64,000 nt of DNA from assembly GCA_029210945.1 (NCBI GenBank), contig JARGGH010000001.1, positions 113,172 to 177,171 on the forward strand, given 5' to 3'. Within the stretch, counting starts at the first letter, position 1, and every line of letters starts with the position of its first letter. The stretch comes from Anaerolineales bacterium (GTDB taxonomy: Bacteria > Chloroflexota > Anaerolineae > Anaerolineales > E44-bin32). Positions 51,590-61,013 of the stretch are shown one piece after another. The position numbers and the translations under genes are program-made. A model generated the notes under the pieces. The model saw only the letters and a program-made list of their open reading frames with translations, made no database searches and was not told the DNA's origin.

Positions 51590-52765
51590 ATGACCGCAAC
51601 GGTTCTGATCGTCGACGACGAAGAGACCGCCCGCAATTTCATCAGCGAAGCGCTGACCGATAGCGGCTACGAAGCGATTGAAGCCGGCACGCTCGAGGAA
51701 GCTAATGAGGTCATCGACACCGCCGCTGCGGATATCGTGCTGCTCGATGTCATGCTTCCGGACGGATCCGGACTCTCCCTTCTCGATCGGCTATCGATAG
51801 AGAACCCGCGCCCTCCCGTGATCCTCATCACCGCATTCGGCGAGGTCGATACCGCCGTCGAAGCGATGAAAAAGGGCGCCCTTGATTTTCTCCAGAAACC
51901 GCTCGATCTTGAACGGTTGCTTCAGGCAGTCGAACACTCCTCGGAGGTCGTCTCTCTCCGCCGCGAGCTTGACCTGCTGCGCCGCTCCTCCACCTCCGAC
52001 ACCGAGATGGTCATCGGCGACACACAAACAATGCAGCAGGTTATGCACGAAGCCGAAAGGGCCGCTTCGGCGGCGGTCTCCGTCCTCATCACAGGGGAAA
52101 CTGGCACCGGGAAGGAAGTGCTCGCACGTACGATCCACAACATAAGCCCGCGCGCCGACAAGCCCTTCATCCCGATCAACTGCGCGGCGCTCCCCGACAC
52201 GATGATCGAATCAGAGCTCTTCGGTCATGAGGCTGGTGCGTTTACCGGCGCCCAGAAGAAAAAACCAGGGCTGATTGAAATCGCTGATGGCGGAATCCTC
52301 TTCCTGGACGAGATCTCATCAACCAAACCCGAGATGCAGGCCAAACTTCTGCGAATGCTGGATGAACATAAATTCCGTCGCGTCGGCGGTGTCAAAGAGA
52401 TCGCTGTCGATGTCCAGATCCTGGCCGCCTCGAATCGCGATCTGCCTGCAATGATCAGCGACGGCGAATTTCGAGAAGACCTGTATTATCGTTTGAAAGT
52501 CGTCGACCTCCACCTGCCCCCGCTGCGCGAGCGCATCGGTGACATTCCGGCTCTCGCAGGCAACTTCCTGCGGCAGATAAACATGCGCGTGGGGAGCAAC
52601 ATCGAGGGTATCACGCCGCGTGCTATCGAAGCACTGAAAGCCCATTCCTGGCCGGGCAACATCCGCGAGCTCAGGCATGTTATCGAAAGAGCAAGCCTGT
52701 TTTGCGATGAAGAGATGATCGATCTCGCCCACCTTCCTCCGGATATCCGCGCGCAAACGAAATAG
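51590..52765 (+). CDS. Sigma-54 activator (NtrC class) lacking a DNA-binding domain
   Basis: This 391-residue protein has an N-terminal receiver (1-120, acidic DD 9-10, phospho-Asp 53, KP near 104) and a sigma-54 AAA+ domain with Walker A GETGTGKE (169-176), the sigma-contact loop GAFTGA (216-221), Walker B GGILFLDEI and the R-finger region. It ends shortly after GNIRELRHVIERASLF, where NtrC would continue with a Fis-type helix-turn-helix. It therefore probably activates sigma-54 holoenzyme from solution, as H. pylori FlgR and chlamydial CtcC do. The stop is clean, with a sigma-54 promoter 7 nt beyond. Confidence 0.93.
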   Translation: MTATVLIVDDEETARNFISEALTDSGYEAIEAGTLEEANEVIDTAAADIVLLDVMLPDGSGLSLLDRLSIENPRPPVILITAFGEVDTAVEAMKKGALDFLQKPLDLERLLQAVEHSSEVVSLRRELDLLRRSSTSDTEMVIGDTQTMQQVMHEAERAASAAVSVLITGETGTGKEVLARTIHNISPRADKPFIPINCAALPDTMIESELFGHEAGAFTGAQKKKPGLIEIADGGILFLDEISSTKPEMQAKLLRMLDEHKFRRVGGVKEIAVDVQILAASNRDLPAMISDGEFREDLYYRLKVVDLHLPPLRERIGDIPALAGNFLRQINMRVGSNIEGITPRAIEALKAHSWPGNIRELRHVIERASLFCDEEMIDLAHLPPDIRAQTK

Positions 52766-52771
52766 CCTCTT

Positions 52772-52787
52772 TGGCATAGTAATTGCA
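52772..52787 (+). promoter_or_regulatory. Sigma-54 promoter of the TPR/protease operon
   Basis: TGGCATAGTAATTGCA matches the -24/-12 consensus with one change (TGGCAT for TGGCAC). GG and GC are ten bases apart. The predicted start is near 52797. Confidence 0.82.
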
Positions 52788-52790
52788 CCC

Positions 52791-52823
52791 TTCGCCTCCA
52801 GATCCTTTGCAGCTGGAGGCGAA
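52791..52823. repeat. 10-bp inverted repeat covering start point and ribosome site
   Basis: TTCGCCTCCA (52791-52800) is complementary to TGGAGGCGAA (52814-52823), with a 13-nt loop. The right arm contains the GGAGG ribosome site of the 110-aa gene. The left arm spans the predicted sigma-54 transcription start. It could be a DNA operator, or an RNA hairpin if transcription starts a little upstream. Confidence 0.7.
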
Positions 52824-52824
52824 A

Positions 52825-53157
52825 ATGATTCCCCTGAGTTTTACAGACGTCCAATTACTTATCGCGGCCGCCGTATTCGTGCTCGGCTTTCTTCTGGTGT
52901 TGATCGGAGCATTGGTCCTCATCAGCCGGGGCTACTCGCGCGAGATCCGCACGCTGACGGCACACACCGCCCGGCTAGGCCAGAAAGGCCTTGCCCAGGA
53001 AGTCACCGGCCTGGTGAACGGCGCGACAGAACTGGTCGCCTCGATCAATCAACTGGTGCGAACCGCCAGCGGGATCGGCGTCTTCTTGATCACGCTCGGC
53101 CTTGCCATGATGTCTGCTGGATACTGGATCATCCAACAGATAAACTGGCCTATTTAG
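52825..53157 (+). CDS. Small two-TM membrane protein
   Basis: This 110-residue protein has membrane helices at about 10-34 and 85-104, separated by a polar, probably helical segment rich in Thr, Ala and Gln (EIRTLTAHTARLGQKGLAQ ...), which suggests a cytoplasmic amphipathic coil. I recognise no family. A strong GGAGG ribosome site precedes the ATG. It is the first gene behind a sigma-54 promoter and lies 18 nt before the giant TPR gene, so it may anchor that protein at the membrane. Confidence 0.75.
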   Translation: MIPLSFTDVQLLIAAAVFVLGFLLVLIGALVLISRGYSREIRTLTAHTARLGQKGLAQEVTGLVNGATELVASINQLVRTASGIGVFLITLGLAMMSAGYWIIQQINWPI

Positions 53158-53175
53158 TTCAAACGAGGCGCCCAT

Positions 53176-56100
53176 ATGTATCGCGACGCAGATATCATCT
53201 CCGAATTGGAACGAGCTCAAGGTGAAGAGACCGCCCACGAGAGCGTAGAACGGATTCTAAGGATTCCGCAGGCCTGGGAGGCCTTACAGGAGCCAGACTT
53301 CCTTAGCGAGGCCCTAAACGCTTCTGGCGGGCAGGCTCTCTTCCCATCGCTAATCGCAGCGCTGTCTCTGGGAGCAAAACAACTCTCGGAAGTTGAAGCG
53401 TTGGACGATGGACCGAACCCCAACCTTCCCTGGACGACCATGCTCCAATCGACAGCCAAGCAAGCCCTCGAACTTTACCGCATGGAACGGTCATCCGGGG
53501 CTCAGAAATTGGTTGAATTCATGCTGGGTGCGTCGAGGGATTGGCAGAGCGCATTTATCTGCGCGTGGCCGGAATTCGAAGACCATGCTGGTTTGTTTTC
53601 GATCATCGCCGAAAACCCACACCCAGAATTGGGCCAGTTGATCGCCAGCACCCTGCTCGCGTACATGTCCGTGCCGCAGGCAGTCGCAGAACTGCTCGCG
53701 CTGAAAGCCGACCTGGCCTTCAAATTGCTCCCCTATCTTCAGAACGAACAGGAACTATATCGGGCGCTGCGGAATGAATTGAGCGAATTATCCGACCTGT
53801 ACAGGTACGATCCAGAAGCCTCGATTCAGGATGCCGCGGGAGCGGCTTTAATCTTGAGCCAACTGGGGCGGACGGACGATGCCCACCAAGCGCTGCGAGG
53901 CGCCTGGGACCGGGCGACTCAACAAACCGCATCGGTTGCCGACCATCTGGCCGAGGTCGCCAGTCATGACAAAGACCCGATCCTGGAGGCTGAAGCCCGG
54001 CAGCAAGCGCTAGAAGCGTATCCCACGTCAATCAGGCGCAGCAGGACCGCGTTAAGTCTGCTGCAAACCGAGCGCTATGAGGATGCGCTCAACCTCGTCC
54101 GGGAAGGCTCGAGCTTTGAAGAAAACACCGCCGCCGGGATGATCTACCTTGCCATCCAGGATATGCACACAGCAGGCAAGAAGCTGAACCAGGCTGCACA
54201 GCAATCCGGCGAAGTTATCCCCAGGTCTCCATATTGGTTCGAACAACTCGCCCGCGGTTTGCGGACGATGGGTTTCTCCGTTCAAGCAATCCACGTCTAT
54301 CTACGCTTAATTGAAAATTTCCCCGCCCGCGCCGATCTGCGCGCCGAGATAGCAGGTCTCTACTCGGAGATCGGGGATCTACAATCCGCCATCCAGCATG
54401 CCAACATCGCCATCGTGCTCAACCCGCAAGACCTGCTCACGCGCGAACTGTTAGCGAACTGCCTTGAGCAGCTCGGCGATGCGGAAGCGGCGCTCACTCA
54501 CTGGGAACACATCGCCGACCAGGATCTGTCTAAAAATATCCAGCTCGGTCAATGCGCACTATCAGCGGGTGATCCAGTCCATGCAAAGCGTGCCGCTGAG
54601 CGTGTCCTTTATGAAAATCCAGAAGACGTCGCCGCTCTCATCCTGGCCGGACGCGCTCTCTTCGAATCGGGAAAGCACGCTGAGGCGAAAACTATCTTGA
54701 AAGACGTCACCGAACGCTCGCCGGACGATGCCGACGCCTGGATTGCCTTGGCGGCGAGCATGGAAGCGACAAATGAAGCTGAGCAGGCCGGACAAACGCT
54801 GCATGAGGCGCTGCAGGCCATTCCGGATCACGCCGGCCTGCACATGGCGCGCGCGGCGTGGCTTGAGAAGATGGACCGCCCTGCTGAGGCGCTGGACCAC
54901 GCAGCGACCGCAACCGTAAAAAATCCTGATAGAACCGATTGGCTGCTGCAGCATGCTTCCTTGCTAGATAAACTCGGCTATTTCGAGGATGCCAGGCACA
55001 CTCTGGAAACGATCATCGCAAGCGAGCCGGCAAACTGGACTGCAAAAGAGCAGCTCGCTCGAACCTGCCAGAAACTGGATGACGATCAAGAGATGCTGAG
55101 ACTTGTTCGCTCAGCTCCTGCAGACCTGAAACCCGATTCCGCATTTTTCGTAGGCCAAACGCTGGCACAGGTCGGCAGTTCACCCGATGATCTTGAACAA
55201 GCCACCCGACGATTGGAAGATGCAAAAAGTGCCGGTGTTTCGGATCCTTCGCTCGAATACTGGTTGGCCGTCTCTCAACGCAAGCAAGAGCAACACCACT
55301 CCGCCGCGAAACACTTCCTGCGCTACCTCGAAGCGGTCAAAGATTCCAGCGATCAACATTATCTGGATGCCGTGATCGGTTTCGCGAGATCGGCGCTTGA
55401 GGTCGGTGAGATCACACTCGCATTGACCCAATTGGAGAAGGCCAAGCCTTCATTCCCGACTTCGCGCGATTTGCTTTCGACGCTGGCCGAAGCACAGTTC
55501 GCAGCTGGCAATCGGGAGAAATCGATTGAGACCGCGCGTGAAGCGCTCGAGCTCTACCCGGATTCGCAGCCCGCGCTTCAAACCTTCAAGCTCGCCGCCG
55601 AACGCTGCGGAGATCTCGATGATGCGATCGACGCCCAGCGCAAGATCACCGCCCTGACCCCTGATCATGCAGATCATTGGCTAGACATGGCGCGTATCGA
55701 GCAGAAGCGCGGTGAGATCGCTGCATCCAGGGAGGCGCTGGCCAGAGCAATTGCACTGGGCCGGCAGGATGCTCAGTTAATCTCAGCAGCAGCTGATCTG
55801 GTCCACTCGATGCAATCCCCCAGACTGGAAATCCGGCTCCGAAAACGAGCGACGATTCTGGATCAGCAGAACGATCGTCATTTTGAAAAACTCGCTGAAG
55901 CCGCTGAATTCGCCGGGGACCTGGAGACAGCCTCACAAGCCTGGTTGGAATGCGCCAGCCGCAACCCGAAAGATGCCCGGATCCTGCTTCCAGGCGCGAA
56001 GTCACTCTGGAAGTTGAACCGGCGCACGGCTGCGGTGGGTTTACTCCAGCAATCAGTCACCGTGGCGCCTGAGAACGCAGCCGCACACATTGAGCTGGGC

Positions 56101-58269
56101 CGTGCACTGATCGGGATGAACGACATCGAGCGCGGCTTGAACGAAATCTCAACCGCAATCTCACTGGAACCTGAGAATTCAGTGATGCGAGCGCAAGCTG
56201 GGTCGATCTTCGCCAGATACGCCAGCCCTGAAGAAGGGCTAACAATGCTGAATGGCTCCCCCTCCGCCGGCAAGTTCCCTGACGTCGCAGAAGCGAGGGC
56301 AGAATGCTACTGGATGAACGGATCGATCTCTGAAGCCCAGAAGGCGTTGGATACGATCCCCGCCGCAGTCCCATTTTCCGCAAAGGGCTCAGCGCTGAGA
56401 ACACTGATCTGCCTGGCCGCTGGCGACTCTGAAAAAGCTGGCGAAGAGTTCGAGCAGATCCAGGCAATGAATATTCCCGATTCAAATGATCTGGAATGGG
56501 CTGTCAAAGCCGGCCTTTCTGCCGGAAAAATCCAGAGTACGCTGGATATTCTCCAGACAATCAACAAGCAAGAACCGGTAATGCTTGAGAACCTTCTGAA
56601 CGAACTCCAAGCGCGCATCCAGATCGAGAACCTGACCTGGATACACTCAACGCTCGCGCACTCGAGTTCCTGGGCTTCCGAGCTAAAAGAGCTCGAACAC
56701 AATCTTGATCAAATCGATGCTCTGATCATCAAGATTGAGAGTTCACCGCTTCCCGGCGACAGCGTTGAGAGTGCAAAGCAGCTGCGTGACATGGTCGGCG
56801 GACGGATCCGTGCAGCGAGCGCTGAACCGATCTGCCAGGCACACGGTTTCAGCCGCGCATTCCTCCAGCAGTGCCATGCGATCGCGCTCTTAAGAGCGAA
56901 TCGCCCTCTGAAGGCTCTCCAGGCTCTTGAGCAGCCGCCGGAGGAACCCTACGAGCATGCGCTGTCGGCGCTAATCCAGGGCCTGGCATTCTCAAGTGCC
57001 AACCAGCATGAATCGGCGCAAACCTCCTTCAATACTGCCGCTGGATTTGGTGCTCTCAGTCCAGTCGCACATTATTTCGAAGCGAGCATGTGGGAGAAGG
57101 CTGGCTCTTCCGATCAAGCCATATCCTCGATGAACGAAGCCATTTCACGTCAACCCTCTGAGCCAGTATGGCACGCAGAGCTTGCCTCTTTCTACCGCGC
57201 AGCAAACCAGCTGGATGCGGCTTTACCACACCTGCAGCAAGCCGCGGAACTCGCTCCGGACGATGCGCAGATCCTCGTTGAGCTTGCCCGCGCCTACCGT
57301 GAAAATGGTCAACCGAGTGATGCCGAAGAAATTTATGCTCGGTGCCTGCAGGCCAACCCCTCATCTCCGCTAATCTGGAAGGAGGCCGGCCAGGTAGCAC
57401 TCGAAAGTGGCGACGACGAGCGCGCCGAAGCGTGGTTCGAACGCTCCTGCACGCTGCTGCCAGCAGATGCAGCTTGTGTCATCGGTTCTGCGAAAGCTGC
57501 CCAGCGACTCGGTAAAACCAACGCGGCCCTCGAGCGCGCCCGCAGGGCGTTTAATCTGGCTCCCGAAGATCCGCAGGTGTTGAGCGGCCTGGGTGACATT
57601 CTGGCGGAGAACGGATCGCTTGATCGGGCTATTCAGGTCTACGATCGGGCGATGCGAATCTCTGAGCAAAGTCCGGAGATACGGCTGGCGCGCAGCAAAC
57701 TCCTGCTGACCGCCGAACGACCTCAGGAATCCGTCACCGACCTTGAACAGCTTCTGGAAATCGATCCAGACCATCACGAGGCCTGGGAGACGCTGGCCAG
57801 AGCGTATGCGGCGATCAACGAATTCGACGATGCTCTGCATGCCGCCCAGCAAGCGGTTAACATTTCGCCCCGCAGCGTCGATTACCGCCTGCTTATGGCG
57901 AAGCTCTGCCGGCAATCCGGGCAGCTGGATCGGGCGCTCGAAATCCTGTCAGAGATCGAGCTTGAAGCACCCGACCGGGTTGAGATTGCCCGGGAGAAGG
58001 GCATCGTCCACGAAGAACGTCGCGAGCTCGAACTGGCGATCGGCTCCTATAACCGTGCACTGTCAATCGATAGTCACGATGCTCAAACGGTTGTTCGGGC
58101 AGGTTTGCTGTTGAAACAGTTGAAAGCTTATGAGGAATCGGCAGAGCTGCTCTCGCGCGGCGCAAAATTATTGCCCAACGACGCGGACCTCCACCAGCAG
58201 TTAGCCGCCGTCCGCGCCCTGCAATTCGTACACGGAAATCGCATCGAGGAACAGGTGGTTGCATCATGA
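53176..58269 (+). CDS. 1697-residue TPR-repeat protein
   Basis: This very large soluble protein consists almost wholly of tetratricopeptide repeats from about residue 230 to the end, with consensus elements such as A-x-x-L-x-x-x-G ... A-x-x-x-Y-x-x-A-L-x-x-x-P (for example AWETLARAYAAINEFDDALHA near 1530). The first 230 residues are helical, with weaker repeats. There is no signal peptide, membrane helix or catalytic motif. It is presumably a long superhelical scaffold. Its stop overlaps the next start (ATGA), so it is made together with the TPR/C25 protease, which carries its own short TPR segment. Confidence 0.9.
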   Translation: MYRDADIISELERAQGEETAHESVERILRIPQAWEALQEPDFLSEALNASGGQALFPSLIAALSLGAKQLSEVEALDDGPNPNLPWTTMLQSTAKQALELYRMERSSGAQKLVEFMLGASRDWQSAFICAWPEFEDHAGLFSIIAENPHPELGQLIASTLLAYMSVPQAVAELLALKADLAFKLLPYLQNEQELYRALRNELSELSDLYRYDPEASIQDAAGAALILSQLGRTDDAHQALRGAWDRATQQTASVADHLAEVASHDKDPILEAEARQQALEAYPTSIRRSRTALSLLQTERYEDALNLVREGSSFEENTAAGMIYLAIQDMHTAGKKLNQAAQQSGEVIPRSPYWFEQLARGLRTMGFSVQAIHVYLRLIENFPARADLRAEIAGLYSEIGDLQSAIQHANIAIVLNPQDLLTRELLANCLEQLGDAEAALTHWEHIADQDLSKNIQLGQCALSAGDPVHAKRAAERVLYENPEDVAALILAGRALFESGKHAEAKTILKDVTERSPDDADAWIALAASMEATNEAEQAGQTLHEALQAIPDHAGLHMARAAWLEKMDRPAEALDHAATATVKNPDRTDWLLQHASLLDKLGYFEDARHTLETIIASEPANWTAKEQLARTCQKLDDDQEMLRLVRSAPADLKPDSAFFVGQTLAQVGSSPDDLEQATRRLEDAKSAGVSDPSLEYWLAVSQRKQEQHHSAAKHFLRYLEAVKDSSDQHYLDAVIGFARSALEVGEITLALTQLEKAKPSFPTSRDLLSTLAEAQFAAGNREKSIETAREALELYPDSQPALQTFKLAAERCGDLDDAIDAQRKITALTPDHADHWLDMARIEQKRGEIAASREALARAIALGRQDAQLISAAADLVHSMQSPRLEIRLRKRATILDQQNDRHFEKLAEAAEFAGDLETASQAWLECASRNPKDARILLPGAKSLWKLNRRTAAVGLLQQSVTVAPENAAAHIELGRALIGMNDIERGLNEISTAISLEPENSVMRAQAGSIFARYASPEEGLTMLNGSPSAGKFPDVAEARAECYWMNGSISEAQKALDTIPAAVPFSAKGSALRTLICLAAGDSEKAGEEFEQIQAMNIPDSNDLEWAVKAGLSAGKIQSTLDILQTINKQEPVMLENLLNELQARIQIENLTWIHSTLAHSSSWASELKELEHNLDQIDALIIKIESSPLPGDSVESAKQLRDMVGGRIRAASAEPICQAHGFSRAFLQQCHAIALLRANRPLKALQALEQPPEEPYEHALSALIQGLAFSSANQHESAQTSFNTAAGFGALSPVAHYFEASMWEKAGSSDQAISSMNEAISRQPSEPVWHAELASFYRAANQLDAALPHLQQAAELAPDDAQILVELARAYRENGQPSDAEEIYARCLQANPSSPLIWKEAGQVALESGDDERAEAWFERSCTLLPADAACVIGSAKAAQRLGKTNAALERARRAFNLAPEDPQVLSGLGDILAENGSLDRAIQVYDRAMRISEQSPEIRLARSKLLLTAERPQESVTDLEQLLEIDPDHHEAWETLARAYAAINEFDDALHAAQQAVNISPRSVDYRLLMAKLCRQSGQLDRALEILSEIELEAPDRVEIAREKGIVHEERRELELAIGSYNRALSIDSHDAQTVVRAGLLLKQLKAYEESAELLSRGAKLLPNDADLHQQLAAVRALQFVHGNRIEEQVVAS

Positions 58270-60947
58270 CCGATCGCCAGACTTTCATCTCGCTCATCAA
58301 ATCGGCCCTGCTCGCGAATCGAGCGGACTACGCCCGCCACCTGGCGACGGATTGGCTCAGCGTTTACCCCGGTGACATTGAGTTTCTTACACTGCTCTCG
58401 CGGGCCGAGCTTGAGTTGGGACACGTCGATCGCGCCGTTGCACGGCTGAGACGCATCACGGAAGCCGACCCGGAGTGTGCTGCTGCCTATGATCTGTTGG
58501 CGAGCGCGCTGCGGACGAAAGGGAACCTCGCATCCGCGCATCTCTACCAGGCTTGTGCAGGTGCGTTGCAGGGTGTGGATCTGGATCCGGAAAAGTATCC
58601 GGCCTGGACGATCATGCTTCAAAAAGCCCTGCGCGCTTATGCCCAGGGCAACCTAATCAAGGCGCGCTTATCCATTCATGACGCGCTCGCCGCAGGCCCG
58701 GAGCCGTGCCTGCCAACCTGGATCGCGGTCAAAATCCAGGAGGCGCTTGAGGACCATCAAGGTGCGGCTGCCCTGGCTAAATCTGGACTGAAAAGTTTCC
58801 CGGAGTGCCTGTACTTCCAACTGATTGTCGGGGCGAGCAGTGTCGAAGATGGCGATGTCGTCAACGGCATGGAGTACATCCACAGAGCGATGCGCATGGA
58901 CCCTGATGGCTCACGTGCCGCCAGAGTGCTCGGAGAGGACCACCCGTACAAGCGACTCTGGCCAGACACATTGCAGGCGGCTATGAGCAGGCCGGTGCCG
59001 GCTTCCGTCGCCGCGATGCTGGGCGACAACATGCTCGCAACAAACCAGGCCGATCAATCGTCAAAATCGCTCGAACTTGAAGAGGTCAATGACCCAGCCG
59101 GAAGCGCCAAAGAAAATGGCGATCACAGCGAGAGCGACAAGCCGCCAGAAAGTCCCCGGCCAGTGGATTCGACCGATAGAACGGATTCCGAATTCCCCGA
59201 ACCGCAGCCATGGGAGGCTTTTCGCGGCCCAGATCCCGGTGCTCAGGAAGCGTCGCTCAATCCGGCTGAAGACGATGAAAATCTCCTGGAAATCGAGCGT
59301 GATTTTGAGCGGCTGGCAGCGCGGGTTAACGCCCGCCGGCGGGTTCGTCACGAGGACGGCCGCTCCCCAGCCTATATCGTGCTCTCCAGCCGTACCCGCC
59401 TGCAGCAGGTGTTCGGCAGTCAAGGCTACGAGAAGATCAACGACTCCGTCTTGAATATCGTCGAAGCCGTCCGACGCAAGCCTGGGTGGTCAGCATACCG
59501 GTTCTTTACGGACGACCCGCCATCACTCGACACATTCAATATCGCCCCTGCTGATCCCGGAAACGCATGGGAAGTTAAGCTGCGGGTGGCAGACCTAGAC
59601 CAGGCACTCGCCAAGCGCGGGGAGATGATCGCTGCGGTGCTTATCGTAGGCGGGGAGAACGTTGTGCCCTTCCACCTGCTTCCCAACCCGACCGATGATG
59701 ACGATGATGACGTCCCATCCGACAACCCCTATGCCGCGCGCGATGAGAACTACTTCATCCCGGAATGGCCTGTCGGCCGGCTTCCGATAGAAGATTCCTT
59801 GCAAGCCCTGCAAAGCCAGCTCCAATCGATCGCGCAATACCACCAATGGACGAATCGTCCATCGAATCCATTTCTGCGCGTCCGCTATTGGTTCCAGAGA
59901 CGATTCGGCGGTTTCTTCAGACCACCGGATAAGACCACTGGCTATACCGCCAGTATCTGGAGGAAAGCTTCCTTCGCGGTCTTTAAATCGATTGGAGATC
60001 CCCGCTCGATGGTCGCCTCACCGCCTGCCGAAGCGGACCGTCTGCCCGGGATCCTGATGCGACCTTCAAACCTTTCGTATTTCAATTTACACGGTATCGA
60101 AGACGCGCCGGAGTGGTACGGGCAGAAAGACCCGCTGCAGGATGAGCCCGGGGCACTGGATTTCCCGGTCGCGCTGCGCCCCCAAGATGTGATCAACAGC
60201 GGTCATGCCCCCAGGGTTGTGTTCACCGAAGCGTGCTATGGAGCGCACAGCATTGGTAAGACTCCTGACACCGCGCTCAGTTTGAAATTCCTGGCATCGG
60301 GCACACGCGCAGTGGTGGGATCGACCAAGATCTCCTATGGATCCATCACTCCCCCATTAATCGCAGCAGATCTGCTCGGCCGTCTGTTCTGGCAATACCT
60401 TAACCAGAGCTTGCCGGTCGGAGAGGCGCTGCGCCGAGCCAAACTAAAACTCGCCGGAGAGATGCACCAACGACAGGGATTTCTCGATGGTGAAGATCAG
60501 AAGACGATAATCTCGTTCGTCCTTTTCGGAGACCCGCTCTTCCGCCCTGAGAATACCTATTCGCTTCCCGGTGAGAAGACCGTGATCCGTTCTACGCAAC
60601 GTCCATCAGCGATCAACACCGCCTGCGCAAAAGGAGGTCGTGAAATTAATCAGGAAACCCTTGACGAAGCAACCTCCGAAAAGATCGAGTCAATCGTCTC
60701 GAAATACCTCCCCGGGATGAAATCGGCTGTTTGCACGATCCATAACCAGCATATCTCCTGTCAGGAGGGAGATCACGTTTGTCCGAGTCAGACGTTTCAG
60801 TCCAAGTCTCCAGGGAAGATCGCCGGGGGAATGATGGTCGTGACTCTCTCCAAAGCGGTCAAATCAGGTGAGCGCAACCACCCTCACTATGCGCGCTTGA
60901 CCCTCGACAAACATGGAAAGGTGCTCAAACTGGCCGTTTCTCGCTAA
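58266..60947 (+). CDS. TPR plus C25/caspase-fold cysteine protease
   Basis: This 893-residue protein has TPR-like repeats at the N-terminus (about 1-220) and an acidic, disordered linker (about 260-340). A C25-type (gingipain-like, caspase fold) domain follows (about 365-765). The catalytic pair is visible as His609 in YFNLHG and Cys657 in FTEACYGA. VGRLPIEDS near 503 and SFVLFGDPLFRP near 750 are typical C25 landmarks. About 130 C-terminal residues are unassigned. There is no signal peptide, unlike secreted gingipains, so it should act inside the cell, as CHAT or separase-like proteases do. A six-Asp run (477-482) lies within the domain. Confidence 0.85.
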   Translation: MTDRQTFISLIKSALLANRADYARHLATDWLSVYPGDIEFLTLLSRAELELGHVDRAVARLRRITEADPECAAAYDLLASALRTKGNLASAHLYQACAGALQGVDLDPEKYPAWTIMLQKALRAYAQGNLIKARLSIHDALAAGPEPCLPTWIAVKIQEALEDHQGAAALAKSGLKSFPECLYFQLIVGASSVEDGDVVNGMEYIHRAMRMDPDGSRAARVLGEDHPYKRLWPDTLQAAMSRPVPASVAAMLGDNMLATNQADQSSKSLELEEVNDPAGSAKENGDHSESDKPPESPRPVDSTDRTDSEFPEPQPWEAFRGPDPGAQEASLNPAEDDENLLEIERDFERLAARVNARRRVRHEDGRSPAYIVLSSRTRLQQVFGSQGYEKINDSVLNIVEAVRRKPGWSAYRFFTDDPPSLDTFNIAPADPGNAWEVKLRVADLDQALAKRGEMIAAVLIVGGENVVPFHLLPNPTDDDDDDVPSDNPYAARDENYFIPEWPVGRLPIEDSLQALQSQLQSIAQYHQWTNRPSNPFLRVRYWFQRRFGGFFRPPDKTTGYTASIWRKASFAVFKSIGDPRSMVASPPAEADRLPGILMRPSNLSYFNLHGIEDAPEWYGQKDPLQDEPGALDFPVALRPQDVINSGHAPRVVFTEACYGAHSIGKTPDTALSLKFLASGTRAVVGSTKISYGSITPPLIAADLLGRLFWQYLNQSLPVGEALRRAKLKLAGEMHQRQGFLDGEDQKTIISFVLFGDPLFRPENTYSLPGEKTVIRSTQRPSAINTACAKGGREINQETLDEATSEKIESIVSKYLPGMKSAVCTIHNQHISCQEGDHVCPSQTFQSKSPGKIAGGMMVVTLSKAVKSGERNHPHYARLTLDKHGKVLKLAVSR

Positions 60948-60968
60948 GTATTCAGAACCCCCGAGGCA

Positions 60969-60984
60969 TGGCACTCTTCTTGCA
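60969..60984 (+). promoter_or_regulatory. Sigma-54 promoter of the FtsZ operon
   Basis: TGGCACTCTTCTTGCA matches the consensus perfectly. GG and GC are ten bases apart. It lies 22 nt after the protease stop and about 30 nt ahead of ATG 61014, which has a GGAAGGAAG ribosome site. Confidence 0.88.
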
Positions 60985-61013
60985 TCATTCTCAGCAGGAA
61001 GGAAGACTGTGCC

